Below are positions 1-12,042 of a stretch of 64,000 nt of DNA, in pieces. The position numbers and the translations under genes are program-made. Source of the DNA: Rhinopithecus roxellana (taxonomy: Eukaryota; Chordata; Mammalia; Primates; Cercopithecidae); NCBI RefSeq assembly GCF_007565055.1, contig NC_044561.1, positions 28,738,114-28,802,113 of the forward strand. The letters are read 5' to 3'. Numbering within the stretch: the stretch's first letter is position 1; each line of letters begins with the position of its first letter. Below the pieces are notes generated by a model that ran no database searches, was not told the DNA's origin, and saw nothing but the letters and a program-made list of their open reading frames with translations.

Positions 1-971
1 ATCTCTTAAAATGGAGCAAAATAAAAGCAGTTCGACGAGTCCTGCCTCCCAGAACACAAACGATATTTCATCTGAGTTTTCTCTAATTTCTCCTGGGAAT
101 ATTTTAGCTTCACAATCACAGCGGGAGAAGGACCCTCACCTTGTTAAATATCAGTGCTGCCCAACTCACTTCCCTTTCGCCATATCGCTTCCCTATGAAG
201 TCAGTTGTTTGGAATTTAAATCCATGATCTTACAGAAAGAAAGAGGATTTTATCTAAATAGATCCTCAGGCCATCTTATAAAAATTATATTTAATCCATA
301 ATATACACCAAACCTAGTGGTGATTACGAAGAGGACCATTTCAGTGGCAGCCCTCACCTTCCTAACACCGTTGTAATAGGAAGTACATATTGGACATCTG
401 GAGGGAACACCCCGTCAGTACAGAAGGAAAAAGAGCTCTCTCAGTCTAGGTGTGGGGGAAGCTGCAGGGGCCTGGGGCAATTTTGCTGCGGTGGGATGGA
501 GCGGGCCACCATCTGTAGGTGCTGCTGTCTGCACTCCTGTTTAGGTGCCCCCCCATCCAGCCAGCTCCCACACACATCTCAGTACTGTGGTGACCACAGA
601 GGCCCATCAATACATTCTTCTAGAATTAAATCCTGTTAATCATGTACTTATTCCATGAACATTTACAAGTACCTACTCAGTTTATAGGTTTAGCAGGGCA
701 GAAATAAATAAGACAGTCTCTCTGCCCTCAAGGAATTAGACTCAGTGTGGACAGTCAGACTAACCAAGAACCAGGGTGCAGGCAGCACCGGGCCATGGTT
801 TGATGGAACTGGGTCCGGGCACAGGGAGAGTCACTGGGCCTGCATTTCAGCAGATCCCTCTTCAAGATGAAGAAGCCTGGTTCAGGTATGCCATGGAGTT
901 GGAGTAAAAGCAAATGCAAGGTGTAGCCCCACCAAAATCTGAGGTCACAATCACCTTCAAAACACACAGGA

Positions 972-1294
972 GGCCGGGTGCGGTGGCTCACGCCTGTAAT
1001 CCCGAGACTCTGGGAGGCTGAAGTGGGTGGATCACCTGAGGTCAGGAGTTCAAAACCAGACTGGCCAACATGGTGAAACCCCATCTCTACTAAAAATACA
1101 AAATTAGCTGGGCATGGTGGCAGGTGCCTATAGTGCCAGCTACTTGGGAGGCTGAGGCAGGAGAATTGCCTGAACCTGGGAGGCGGAGGTTGCAGTGAGC
1201 CAAGATTGTGCCACTGCACTCCAGCCTGGGTGACAGAGCAAGACTCTGTCCGAAAAAAAAAGAAAAAAACGAAACAAACAAACAAAAAAAAAAA
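972..1294 (+). mobile_element. Alu (AluS-like), full length
   Basis: Begins 'ggccgggtgcggtggctcac', has both monomers and ends in an A-rich tail with AAAC repeats. It lies antisense to PPARA transcription. Confidence 0.93.
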
Positions 1295-2275
1295 CACATA
1301 AGAACCACTTGTAACAACTTTATTGTACTGGTGGAGAACTCTTAGTTGTATATTCCAAAATGAAAAACAATTTTGGTGTATAAGGGGGGATGGTAGTATG
1401 TTGCTTTCTAAAAGCCTTTGAAAAATCCTAAAATGGCCAGAGTGAAAACAATACAGGTATCAGACCTGGCTAAGTAAGAAATGCAGGAGCCAGCAGTATG
1501 TCCTCCTTCTTAAGACACCTCCTGAGATGGGCAGTTTTTTAAGCCACCGCTTTGAGCTTCACAAGCCCTTCAGAGAGGTAGCATGGAGAGGAACTTCATT
1601 TTCTGATGAGAAAACAGCAGTTTAAAGAAGGGAACACAGGTCTCTAGGCCTGGCAGGCAGCAGCTAAGGGGCCAGAATCCAAATCTCATGATTAATGACC
1701 TAATACCTTTTCCACTATATCAAGCTGCTTTGCTGATACAAAGCAAAATTTCCAAATTTTCAACCACTTTTACCATATGTGAGCCTCAAAACAAATGCAG
1801 CTTAGCTGCAAAGATAACCATGACAGGGTGAGACCTAGCAAGGAGTAAGTTATTTTCTTTTCAAATGCATAAACTTTCAAGACACCATAATATCACTATT
1901 AAAAGACACGAATTAAATATCCTAAAAGCAAAGAGTGCACACACCTCTGGGTAACAAGCAAATCTAGGTCCTGTCTGGAAAATGTGCCTGCATGGTGCTC
2001 CTTTCCATAGAAGCTCAGTGCATGCAAGCGGCAGAAATACTTGGAAAAAGAAACACATTCTTTTAAACATGGGCCACTGGAACAGCTAAGGCTTTTTCCT
2101 GTTTGATTCTTACCTTAAACTCATCTTATCACCAAGCTGGAAATGTAAATTTTGTGCCCAAGTTTCCCTAACCACACAGCCTTAAAGGTGATCTAGCTTA
2201 TTCTATGCAGTTCATAAGACATAGCACATTTCTACCCCATAATAAAAAACCATACCTTTTAAAAAAGTATCTAGA

Positions 2276-2598
2276 GCTGGGCACAGTGGCTCACACCTGT
2301 AATCCCAGCACTTTGGGAGGCCAAGGCAGGTGGATCACCTGAGGTCAGGAGTTCAAGACCAGCCTGGCCAACATGGCAAAACCCTGTTTCTACTAAAAAT
2401 ACAAACATTAGCCGGGCGTGGTGGCATGCACCTGTAATCCCAGCTACTTGGGAGGCTGAGGCAGGAGAAGCACTTGAACCCGGAAGGCGGAGGTTGCAGT
2501 GAGCTGAGATTGCACCACTGCACGCCAGCCTGGGCAACAAGAGCTAAACTCCATCTCAAAAAAAAAAAAAAAAAAGAAAAGAAAAAGAAAAAGAAAAA
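2276..2598 (+). mobile_element. Alu (AluS-like), full length
   Basis: Begins 'gctgggcacagtggctcaca', both monomers present, with a long A tail that passes into GAAAAA repeats. Confidence 0.92.
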
Positions 2599-2784
2599 TG
2601 GACTCTACGCCAAGCTACCAAAAACAAACAAAAACAGCGATTCTCAAGTTCCAAAAAAGCAGAAATCAGACAGGCCACAACCTCTAACTGCAATGTAACA
2701 AAATTAGTACAAACATTAAAGAAAAACACTGGCTGCTTGGAAGTGAAGACACTCGTCCTATTTGCCATTAAAAATATATCCATG

Positions 2785-3109
2785 GGCCGAGCGCGGTGGC
2801 TCAAGCCTGTAATCCCAGCACTTTGGGAGGCCAAGACGGGCGGATCACGAGGTCAGGAGATCGAGACCATCCTGGCTAACACGGTGAAACCCCGTCTCTA
2901 CTAAAAATACAAAAACTAGCCGGGCGAGGTGGCGGGCGCCTGTAGTCCCAGCTACTCGGGAGGCTGAGGCAGGAGAATGGCGTAAACCTGAGAGGCGGAG
3001 CTTGCAGTGAGCTGAGATCCGGCCACTGCACTCCAGTCCGGGCAACAGAGCGAGACTCTGCCTCAAAAAAAAAAAAAAGAAAAAAAAAAATATATATATA
3101 TGTATATAT
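2785..3109 (+). mobile_element. AluY of the Old World monkey AluYR type, with target-site duplication
   Basis: Carries bases that differ from human AluY and are typical of macaque/baboon AluYR: 'ctcaagcctg', 'cgggcgaggtggc', 'ggcgtaaacc' and 'gatccggccactgc'. It is flanked by the 11-bp direct repeat 'atatatccatg' (2774-2784 and 3110-3120), so both insertion edges can be read. The tail continues as a (TA)n run. This is one of the main clues to the organism. Confidence 0.9.
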
Positions 3110-3262
3110 ATATATCCATGCACACACAGAAACCAAGAGAGAAAACAAACAAACAACAACAAAAAAAAAATTGGCACATTTCAAATATATTTATACTGAG
3201 CAAATAAATATTTTAAAATTATTGTGGTTTTTTTTTTTTTTTTTTAAAAAAAAGACCACTTA

Positions 3263-3570
3263 GGCCGGGTGCAATGGTTCATGGCTGTAGTCCCAGCCCT
3301 ATGGGAGGCTGAGGCAGGAGGATGGCTTGAGCCCAGGAGTTTGAGACAGGCCTGAACAACATAGCAAGACCCCGTCTCTGCAAAAAATACAAAAATTAGT
3401 CAGGCATGGTGGCGTGTGCCTGTGGTCCTAGCTGCTTGGGAGGCTGAGGTGGGAGGATCGCCAGAGCCCAGGGAGGTCGAGGCTGCATCAGGCCATTATC
3501 ACGCACCTGTGCTCTAGCCTAGGTGACACAGTGAGATTCTGTCTCAAAAATAAGTAAATAAATAAAATTT
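3263..3570 (+). mobile_element. AluJ-like, old and diverged
   Basis: Begins 'ggccgggtgcaatggttcat'; both monomers are recognisable but diverged, with 'gcccagggaggtcgaggctgc' type right-arm bases typical of AluJ. The tail is (AAAT)n. Confidence 0.88.
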
Positions 3571-3607
3571 AAAAGACTGCCTAATGATGACTACATAAAT
3601 ATTTATT

Positions 3608-3896
3608 TATTTTTTGAGACCAGGTCTCACTCTGTCACCCAGGCTGGAGTGCAGTGGTGCCATCTCAGTCACTGCAACCTCCACTTCCCAGGCTCAAGGG
3701 ATCCTCCCACCTCAGCCTCCCAAGTAGATGGGGCCACAGGCACACGCCACTACACCCAGATAATTTTTGTATTTTTAGCAGAGGCGGGGTTTCGCCAGGT
3801 TGCCCAGGCTGGTCCTGAACTCCTGGGCTCAAGCAATCCATCCCCTTCGGCCTCACAAAGTGCTGAAATCACAGGCGTGAGCCACTGTGCCTGGGC
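3608..3896 (-). mobile_element. AluJ-like, reverse orientation
   Basis: Reads 'gagaccaggtctcactctgt' to 'ccactgtgcctgggc' on the plus strand, so the element is on the minus strand. Its reading frames are Alu-derived, not genes. Confidence 0.88.
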
Positions 3897-4321
3897 TACT
3901 TAAATATTTATTACAAAAACAGACTCTCCAAAACAGCACGCAAGAAAATGAACACTGACCACCAATTACTAAAGAGTAAGATGTCCTGGCAAAAATAGGT
4001 TCTTCATCTTTTACCATGAGGATTATCTTTACGTTTCCTTTTTATTTCTGGTGTAAAAATCAGTTTCATGGATCCATGCTTGTCTTGTTCAGCATTGGGG
4101 ACAGTAGCCCACAGCAGCTACTCAGTAAATATTTATAGAATGACTGCATTAAATATACACACATATATAAAGAGATTGGCTAAATACTATTGTATCTAAA
4201 CACAATAGGATATTATATATACATTTCAAATGATGAAGAAATGTTTTCCACATAGAAAGATTTTTCATAACCTAATCAATAAAAAGTTATAAAATAGTTT
4301 ATAAAGAAGACAGGTTTTCTC

Positions 4322-4354
4322 TTTCTTCTCTCTCTAGTTCTCTCTCTCTCTCAC
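4322..4354. repeat. (CT)n simple repeat
   Basis: Short TC-rich tract ('tctctctctctctctc' type) just ahead of the next reverse Alu. Confidence 0.8.
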
Positions 4355-4359
4355 ATACA

Positions 4360-4656
4360 ATTTTTCTTTTTTTTCTGGAGATGGAGTCTCACTCTGTCAC
4401 CCAGGCTGGAGTGCTGTGGTACCATCTCAGCTCACTGCAACCTCCCTCCTGGGTTCAAGCAATTCTCCTGCCTCAGTCTCCTGAGTAGCTGGGACTACAG
4501 GCGCCTGCCACCATGTCCAGCTAATTTTTGTATTTTTTGTAGAAACAAGGTTTCACCATATTGGCCAGGCTGGTCTCAAACTCCTGATCTTGTCATCTGC
4601 CCACCTCAGCCTCCCAAAGTGCTGGGATTACAGGTATGAGCCACCGTGCCTGGCTG
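4360..4656 (-). mobile_element. AluS-like, reverse orientation
   Basis: Runs from a T-rich start and 'gagatggagtctcactctgt' to 'gagccaccgtgcctggc'. Confidence 0.91.
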
Positions 4657-4772
4657 ATACACAACTTTTAAAACTCTGTTCATAAGTTTGATAAACAGGA
4701 GCTAGTGAAAACCACTGCAGTATTTGATGATTGTGGCATGTCTCTTACATTGTGTTTAAGACGTCGGAAAAG

Positions 4773-5090
4773 GGCCCGGCACGGTGGCTCGCGCCTGTAA
4801 TCCCAGCGCTTTGGGAGGCCAAGGCAGGCAGTTCACCTGAGGTCAGGAGTTTGAGAACAGCCTGGCCAGCATGGCGAAACTCTGTCTCTACTAAAACTAC
4901 AAAAATTAGCTGGGTGTGGTGGTGAGTACCTGTAATCCCAGCTACTCGAGAGGCTGAGGCAGGAGTATCACTTGAACCCGTTAGGCAGAGGTTGCAGTGA
5001 GCCAAGATCGTGCCACTGCACTCCAGCCTGGGTGACAAGAGCAAAACTCCATCTCAAAAAACAAACAAAACAAAACAAAACAAAAACAGA
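4773..5090 (+). mobile_element. AluS-like, full length
   Basis: Begins 'ggcccggcacggtggctcgc' and ends in an (AAAAC)n tail. Confidence 0.91.
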
Positions 5091-5154
5091 TATGGGAAAA
5101 GAAAGAAAAAACATTTTTTCCTACTGTCGGTTAATTAATTTTGTTTTATTTATT

Positions 5155-5444
5155 TGTTTTTGAGATGGAGTCTTGCCCTGTCACCCATCCTGGAGTGCAG
5201 TGGCACAATCTCAGTTCACTAAAACCTTCACCTCCCAGGCTCAAGCAATTCTCCTGCCTCAGCTTCTTGAGTAGCTGGGATTACAGGTGTCCGCCACCAC
5301 GTCCAGCTAATTTTTCTATTTCTTTTGTAGAGATGGGGTTTCACCATGTTGGCCAGGCTGGTCTCAAATTCCTGGCCTCAAGTGATCTGCCCACTCCGGC
5401 TTCCAAAGTGCTGGGATTACAGGAGTGAGCCACCACACCCAGCT
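5155..5444 (-). mobile_element. AluS-like, reverse orientation
   Basis: Runs from 'gagatggagtcttgccctgt' to 'gagccaccacacccagc'. Confidence 0.9.
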
Positions 5445-5813
5445 TGCCAATTAACTTACTTTTGCTTCAGAGTTAACAGGTCATCATCAGCCCCAGTGTC
5501 CCTGGTCTCTCATGGATGGTGACCACACACATTCGTATCATCTGGCCGTTTCTTCAGCCTATCCTTGCCATGTTCTGGCATTGGCCTATCTCAACAAGCC
5601 ATCTGCTTAATATTCAAATCAAAATGAAAACAGCTCAGAGATGGTATACTGCTCGGTACCAGTCAGTGTGGACACCCCAAGGGTCTGCTAAGCACGCACA
5701 TTTCTCAAAGTTAATGTTCTCAAGTTTTAAATTACACAAAACATGCCTGCCATGAGGCAATGAAGTTCCCAGCAAAACTCACACAATAACTCAGAACTTA
5801 AAAGTGAATCCTA

Positions 5814-6106
5814 GGCTGGGCACGGCGACTCACGCCTGTAATCCCAGCACTTTGGGAGGCTGAGGCAGGTGGATCGCGAGGTCAGGAGTTCAAGACCAGC
5901 CTGGCCAAGATGGTGAAACCCCATCTCTACTAAAACTGCAAAAATTAGCTGGGAGTGGTGGCAGGTGCCTGTAATCCCAGCTACTCTGGAGGCTGAGGCA
6001 GGAGAATCGCTTGAACCCCAGCAGCACAGGTTGCTGTGAGCTGAGATCAGGCCACTGCACTCCAGCCTGGGCGACCGAGGGAGACTTCGTCTCAAAAAAA
6101 AAAAAA
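5814..6106 (+). mobile_element. AluS-like, full length
   Basis: Begins 'ggctgggcacggcgactcac' and ends in a pure A tail. It is the Alu nearest PPARA exon 2, about 165 bp downstream of the exon on the transcribed strand. Confidence 0.91.
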
Positions 6107-6270
6107 GCTGAATCCATGCACATGTATCTTACTTTCAGTCTGAAAATGTATCTAACCTTGCATCACAAAGTAATAACCCCCAGATTGCTGGTCTGTAGTA
6201 CAACAACAGTAAACACTGAAAACACTTAAATATTTCCATCTGGAAACAGTAAATTAAACCTTCTACTTAC

Positions 6271-6352
6271 CTGTGGTGACAGCTTCTCAGTTCTGAGCTT
6301 GTCTTGCCACAAACTGTGAGTCCACAGAGCAGACGGGGCCCTGAGCTTCAGC
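6271..6352 (-). other. PPARA: PPARA non-coding exon 2 (5' UTR)
   Basis: On the minus strand the 82-nt exon begins 'gctgaagctcagggcc', contains 'tttgtggcaagacaagctc' and ends 'gaagctgtcaccacag'. This matches, from memory, the human PPARA 5'-UTR segment joined directly after exon 1. The acceptor reads 'accttcttactgccag' before the exon and the donor is CAG|GTAAGTAG after it, both well formed. The exon is untranslated. PPARA encodes the fatty-acid-sensing nuclear receptor PPAR-alpha, and this exon belongs to its leader. It appears 1-2 nt shorter than my recollection of human. The gene assignment is confident; the exact 5' edge depends on the AG chosen. Confidence 0.88.
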
Positions 6353-7577
6353 CTGGCAGTAAGAAGGTGAAGGAGGAAGTGATTATGCTATGTTCTCTGG
6401 ATGCCCCCCAACTCTTCACCTTGGAAGAGAAAAGTCATCCTGACCCTGCCCAGCAACGACAGGGGTGTCGCAGGGTCCTTCTCAGGAAAACCCCGTGTCC
6501 TTGCCCTGACCCAGTTCCTCAAGCCACCCTTATCCCAAGGAGGCTGGGAGAGGAGGGGCCTCCCTGGTTTCCTGGCAGGGGTCGGCGGGGGCGGCTGGGG
6601 CGTGCAGCCCCGGAGGTCCCACGAAGCCCAGGCCGTTGGACAACTGTGGGTTTTTCTTGGAAAGAATCCTGACACTTGGAGCACACTTCCTCTCTTTTAA
6701 CTTTTAAAAAAGGCTTCAGAAAAGCACAGGCGTGCAGTTGTGCCCTGTTAGTTGGGGTGCGTGAGGGGACAGAGCCGACCCTCCGGACTTCCGCTAGCAC
6801 CACCCCGCGCCCCTCCGGCTTCACCCGCACCACGCGGGCCGCGCAGCGCGGGACTCCGGAAAGACCTGGGCGCCCGACCCGCAGCGGCCCCGACCGGGAG
6901 CGACGTGGCGCGGCTTCCGCAGGGAAGCCACCCGGCCCAGCACAGCCTGTCCGGGGTCGCCCCGCCGCGCTGGGGCACAAAGTGGGAACCGTTCCTCAAA
7001 GGTGGCCGCAGCTGGACGAACAAACACGCGCGGCTCCGTCCGACGGCAGCAGCCGGGCGCACCCACCCAGGGTCGGTCTGTCCGGGGCCCGGGTTTCCTC
7101 GCCTCGGGGATCCCTGGAGGTCTCGGAAAGCACCCTCTGAGTTGGGGACGCCCCAGCTCCACCGCGCCGAGGGAAGGGCAAGCCCCGATGTCCCTGCCCG
7201 TGGGCCCTCCCTCCCAGGGGACAACACGAAGACCCAGAGTCGCTGCGGTCCCCAGACTCGACCTCCGCGCAGCGCCAAGCCCCAGGGACAGCCGCGGACT
7301 CTGGGGTTCCGGGCAGGCCCCCAGCGCTAGGAGGGAGGCCCTGCTGGGCCCCGGGATCCCTTGCACGAGTCCTCGGTGTGTGTCCTCGCTCCTAGCCCTC
7401 AGGTCCCCAGCCGCGCACCCCGGGCCCTCAGGTCCCTGGGACCCCGAGACCCCTGGCCCCGCGCATGCGCCGCCCACCCTCGGCCCTTCCCCCGTCCTCC
7501 GCCCTCCGGGTCCCGGGACCGGGAAAGCACGGCCCGCAGACCCCCGCGCGCGTGCCCGCCCGCCCGTCCCCGGGCAC
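6353..7577 (-). other. PPARA: PPARA intron 1
   Basis: A 1.2-kb intron between exon 1 and exon 2. From about 6770 rightward it is very rich in CpG and is part of the promoter CpG island; the left 400 bp are ordinary unique sequence. No Alu interrupts it. Open frames here on both strands are what GC-rich DNA produces by chance and are not called. Confidence 0.75.
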
Positions 7578-7690
7578 CTGGGCCGCGATCCGCCGCCTGC
7601 TGGTCCGTGGGGCGAACGCCGAAGGAGGCGGCGCCGGGCAGGGCGCTAGCGGCCGCCTGCGTCCCCGCCGCCCGCTACCCCCGCCGCGGG
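7578..7690 (-). other. PPARA: PPARA non-coding exon 1 (3' edge firm, 5' edge approximate)
   Basis: On the minus strand the exon ends '...cgatcgcggcccag'-like sequence ('ggcggatcgcggcccag') followed by the donor gtgcccgggg at 7577. Joining this end to the exon 2 start gives 'ggcccag|gctgaagctc', the human PPARA exon 1/exon 2 junction as I remember it. The 5' end is not visible in sequence; GC boxes at about 7775-7790 and the CCAAT/GC-box pair near 7900-7924 put the start somewhere around 7680-7760. Entirely untranslated. Confidence 0.7.
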
Positions 7691-7899
7691 GCCGCCGCGT
7701 CCACGGCCCATGCCCGGCGCCGCCTCCGCGCGTCCGTGCCAGCCGCGCCCCCGCGACACGCGCCGCCCCTCGGCCCGCCCCCCGCCCCGGTCCGCGCGGG
7801 CGAGTGTCCCGAGGCCCGACCCGGAAGCCCCGCCCGTCCAGCGCGCCCTCCGGGCCCCAGGCTGCGGCCCCGGGACACACCCCCCGGACGGCGGCGCCC

Positions 7900-7924
7900 G
7901 ATTGGCTGCTCGCGGTGGGCGGGG
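7900..7924 (-). promoter_or_regulatory. PPARA: Inverted CCAAT box and GC box of the PPARA promoter
   Basis: 'gattggc' at 7900-7906 reads GCCAATC on the minus strand, an NF-Y type site. 'gggcgggg' at 7917-7924 is an Sp1/KLF type GC box. The pair is 150-250 bp upstream of the likely start of exon 1. Confidence 0.6.
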
Positions 7925-8649
7925 CCCCGGGAGCGCTCAGCGGCTCGCACCTAGCGCCTCGCGGCCGCTGCAGCCGGGGGAAACTGAGGCCGGAGAGGTG
8001 GAGGGGCTGTTCAAGGTGACCGACGGGACACCGCTGAGCGCCGACGCCCCTCCAGCCCGCGGCACCGGGGTGGGGCTGAATTCTAGGCGTGGACACGCCG
8101 CCGCGGGGCGGGTGGAGGTTCTCGCCCGGCGCCTGTGCCACGCTGGCGAGCCCCTCCTGCCTTCTCGATGAGCCCGGCTCTGCCGCTCTGTGCGATAAGC
8201 CGGTCCAGACCCGGGACCCGGGACCGGGTGCTCTTGAGTCTCAGAAGTGCGTGGGGTGGGAGGCGGCCCGGGAAGGACCTTGTCCCTGGAACCCCAGGAT
8301 GCAAAATAAGGAGAAGGGGAAGGCGAGCTGGGAGGACAAGGAAACAGGTGGCGAGAGGTGCCAGGGCGGTGTGGCGGGCGGGGGAACGAGGAGGGTGAAG
8401 GGCAACGCGGACGGGCTCCGGGAGGCGCCGCCAGCTCCGACCCCACAACCCCACCCTTCTCCAGCAACCCGAGAGCCATGCCCGCCCCCTACTCCATGCG
8501 CTGGGGGGGTGAGGGACTGACTTTGTGCCCACGTAAGGCACTGGGACTCTGCCAGCGCAGGGGGAGGTCGCGGCCCGGCGGCCAATGGCGAGGAGTAGGA
8601 GAGCGCCCTGCAAAACCGCTTTGTTCGCGCCGTGACGCCCGAGCTCCCC

Positions 8650-11600
8650 GCGCGGAATGCACAAACCCCCTGGGTGCCGGCACATCAGGGCGCCCCTCCT
8701 TGGGAACGCAATGTGTGCTATGCCCGCCCCACTGCCTGCCCTCCACTGCCAGCTGCGCCTGCCACTGTGCTATTTGTGGCAGCCGGCGCCCAGGAGGACC
8801 CACTCCGGAAAGGAAACACAAATCTCATTAGGCAGGAGAACTGGAGACCAGGCGGGAACTGGCCCTTTCACAAACTTCTCTTAAACTCACCCTTGTTGAT
8901 TAGCCAGGCACCTATGGTGAACTTTGTCCCACCCTCCAGACACCCAGATATCCTTCCCACTGGCACACCGCAACCTCACCTTCTCTTGCACATGCTAGCC
9001 AGCAATAGCTAAGATCTATGTTATGTTTCAAGTTTACAGGGTGATCCGTAAAGGTAATATCCTGGATATCTCGTGAGGGGTGCAGGCAGCCACATCCACG
9101 CTTGTCATCCTGCTGTGTTTGGTGAGGGAAGCTGACCCTCGGCTGCCCACACAGAGCTCAGGGGCTACATCCTCATGAGGACCTCTGGACTCAAAGATAT
9201 TACCTGGCGTCCCCATATCCCAGGCTCTCAAGGACCAGGGTCCACACAGGTGTGTTGGCTTCTTTTCCCAGATGCACCACCCAGGTCAACCAGGTGTTGA
9301 AAGACCTGGTGAACCTTCTCATGAACAAGGACAAAGGCTGTGTGGGGGTCTGTAGAGTGGTCACGTACACTCAGCAGACACAGAAAAGTGATATTCTTGG
9401 GTTTTGGGGGCTCCCAAGGCTTTAGGGAGAGAAAACTTGTTTTTCACCCATGTGTCCCAGAAATAAGCATTTTCAATCAAATGCTGTCAGCCAGTCTCCC
9501 GCAGGCATCCCGAGGGTAGAAGCAAGTTCAGGACTCTTCTCTTGGGAGTATCCTGGCCAGAAACAGCCCCGCATCCACTGCCTCCTGGGGTGGTAGGTTT
9601 CTTTTGGGAAACCACGCTCAGATGAGAGAGATGAAGCAATTTTCTGTTGGCCACGGAGACCTTGTCACACAACCAGCATGGGAGCAACTGTCACAAAGGG
9701 CACACCGCCACCCCCACTCCCAGCTCCAGAAAGTCTCTCTTTACCTTCTTCAGTGCTGATGAAATGAGGAACAGAAACACCGCTGGTGCAGGGACTGAGT
9801 AGAAATCTGTAGCTTTGAGGACAAATCAGTGCTCTTGAAAATGTCCCTGAGTACCACCTGTTTCCTCTCTGGAGCCTTAGCGACTGCTGGGAGCATCTGG
9901 TGCTTGAGGATCTTAGTTCATAGCTACCATTTATGTGGTGACAATGCCATCTCAGGTCCCGTTTCACATTTTCTGATCTGGAAGATGTTCTGAGGGTAAT
10001 TATTACTGTGCCCACATTACCAGATGGAGACTGAGGCACAGAGAAGCCCCGTCTGCACTTGGTCCCCCAGGCCAGTGGCAGGGCGCGGGACGGAAGGCAG
10101 GTCTGTAAAGCCCACATCTGCCCTGCTGAGCCGCTCACTCGTGCAAGTGCTGGCCTGCCAGCCAGCCAACCAGAGAAGTCGAGGCCCTCCCACGGCCTCA
10201 GGGAAAGAATTGGGAAGCTGGGAATTCAGAGAGGAAAGGGTTGCTGGAGGAGGCAGCCTGGAGTGATAGGGCTTTGCTGCTCAGTACTGGGCAGCAGGTA
10301 GACCCTGAGTGCTGAGAGCAGGTGATGACAGTCATGTGTGTTCAGGCACCCAAGTGCTTTCCCTGACACTGCCAGGTGAAACTTCTCCTATGGGCCTGGG
10401 GTGCAGACTGGAGTCTGTTTGCCACGCAGGGCCTGCGAAGTTTGCTGCTGGCTTGCCCTCTGCTGATGTGCAAAGCTCTCTGTCAAGGGGGAGTGTATGC
10501 TTCCAGGGCATCATCCACCAGGGACAGTGGCCTCTGAGTTCCTGGAAGCGCGCCTGCAGGGTCAGGTGGTGGAAGTCCACCGGGCCAGGGGCTGTGGGCT
10601 GAGAAAGGGAGGGTTCACTGGCAGCGAGCAGGGAACTGCTTGGCGACCTGAGGCTGGATCTTGTCGTTAAGGGCCAACCATGGGCATGTCCTTGGTTGCC
10701 ATCCTGGTATTGACAGCAAAACCCCATGGGTCCAAGGTAACGAAGTCTTGTCACACTAGGGGACAGAATCTATAAGAGTCCCACAAGGCAGCTGTGCTTA
10801 TGCCCGTCTTACAGATGAGGAACAAAGGGCCAGGAATGGCAGCATGTGGCCAAGGTCCCCAGCAGAGAGTGAGAACTCTCCCGAGTCCCAGTCCATCAGC
10901 ACCTGGCCCTGGGTACCCCCGGGGTTCGGTCGTCTGTTGCAGAAGCTGTCTGTTGGCTGATACAGCAGCCTCTGGCAGAGTCAGGACCCTGGGGCCAAGG
11001 ATGGGATTTCACTGGTGGCTGGTCCTGGCCCCACAGCTCCAGGGGGGTGGCAGCAGCATGTGCAGAAGCCTGTGGCAGGAGAGAGGGGACATGTTCACAG
11101 GGAGAGAGTGTGGAGATGACATAAGGCGGGCAGAGCTGGGCAAGGCCCTGGTCAGGCAGGTCTTGCAGCCCAGTGGGAAGTTTGACTTTGGTCCAAAGGG
11201 CTGCAGGACACCTGCGATGGAGGGTTGTCAGCAGAGGCATGGCTCCATCAGATTAGCACCAAGTGCTGCTTGCTACAGGTTAACCAGTGGTCACAGCTGA
11301 AGTGGGGGGGAGGGGCCTAAGCCGTGCATCCATTCTAGCTTTGCAGGATCTGGAAGCTTCTGCAGGTCCAGAAACTGCTGCTGTCATGACACTCTACCCT
11401 TTGTTAATTAACCAGTCCCCAGCTTTGCCGCAGGCCCCATTTGACATGGCTCAGATGTCTGTCTCTGTAGATCTTGAGAAGACCAGGGCAGCCCACCTGC
11501 AGCTGCACTGCCTCCCTTCTTTGCACCTCCAAAGGGACAGGTGCCCCCCTCATCACACAGGATCTAGCTCCAGGGCTGGATCATGGATGTCGTTTATCCA

Positions 11601-11696
11601 GTCCGGGACATGGACTGGAAGCTGCAGAACCCCTGCCTGTGTCATGCTAGGTACTGTGGGAGTCTCACTGCAAAGCATGATGTGAAGATTGACGGA
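8650..11696. other. Intergenic unique DNA upstream of PPARA
   Basis: Three kilobases without an Alu, upstream of the CpG island on PPARA's strand. Apart from a MIR fragment near 9985-10110 I recognise no repeat, exon or RNA. The GC content falls gradually from the island. Long Alu-free flanks like this often hold promoter-proximal regulatory DNA, but no specific site is claimed. Confidence 0.5.
9985..10110 (-). mobile_element. MIR SINE fragment
   Basis: Plus strand shows the MIR core in reverse: 'agatggagactgaggcacag' followed by a degraded 'gcccaggtcacac..' part. Old and diverged. Confidence 0.5.
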
Positions 11697-11699
11697 TTT

Positions 11700-11719
11700 T
11701 CTTTTCTTTCTTTTTTCTT

Positions 11720-11754
<35 letters not shown>

Positions 11755-12042
11755 AGATGGAGTCTTGCTCTGCACTTGTGCACTTGTTGGAGTGCAGTGG
11801 TGAGATCTCGGTTCATTGCAACCTCCATCTCCCAGGTTCAAGCGATTCTCCTGATTCATCCTCCTGAGTAGCTGGGATTAAAGGCACCTACCACCACACT
11901 CAGCTAATTTTTTGTATTTTTCACAAAAACGGGGTTTCACCATGTTGACCAGGCTGGTCTCGAACTCCTGACCTCAGGTGATCTGCTCGCCTTGGCCTCC
12001 TAAAGTGCTGGGATCACAGGTGTGAGCTACTGCGCCCAGCCA
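11700..12042 (-). mobile_element. AluS-like, reverse orientation, with long poly(T)
   Basis: A poly(T)-rich stretch about 50 nt long (11701-11753), then 'gagatggagtcttgctctgc' to 'gagctactgcgcccagcc'. The start of the left-hand monomer is altered ('cacttgtgcacttgttggag'). Confidence 0.9.

Larger units (their letters stand above)
1..6270 (-). other. PPARA: PPARA 5'-UTR intron 2 (partial, runs off the left edge)
   Basis: This stretch follows the donor of PPARA non-coding exon 2 (CAG|GTAAG at 6271/6270, minus strand) and runs off the left edge. It contains no recognisable coding exon; in human the start codon lies several exons further on, outside this window. Most of it is Alu (listed separately). 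The remaining unique DNA, roughly 1-970, 1295-2275 and 4060-4360, is AT-rich. An old repeat-like piece at about 640-760 contains 'acaagtacctactcag'. The intron assignment follows from the exon 2 match and is inference for the far left end. Confidence 0.75.
6750..8650. promoter_or_regulatory. PPARA: CpG island of the PPARA promoter
   Basis: Dense CpG dinucleotides from about 6770, densest between 7450 and 8120, thinning out near 8650. There are no Alus in it. The core holds GC-box strings ('cccgccccccgccccgg' near 7775-7791 and 'gggcgggg' at 7917-7924), an inverted CCAAT box ('attggc' at 7901-7906) and a second 'ccaat' near 8582. No TATA box is evident. This is a TATA-less housekeeping-type promoter serving transcription to the left into PPARA exon 1. 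Whether it also fires to the right cannot be told from sequence. Confidence 0.88.

Noticed and set aside
11..301. 96-codon plus-strand frame at the left edge
   Set aside because: Ordinary non-repeat intronic DNA antisense to PPARA, no recognisable protein.
755..1297. Numerous 60-180 codon frames with 'SPRLECSGAISAHCNLRLPGSSDSPASASQ'-like content across the window
   Set aside because: These are the well-known translations of Alu elements and recur wherever an Alu lies; they are not genes.
6519..8171. Many 150-240 codon frames on both strands in the PPARA CpG island
   Set aside because: CpG islands lack stop codons by composition. Arg/Pro/Gly/Ala-rich translations with no conserved motif.
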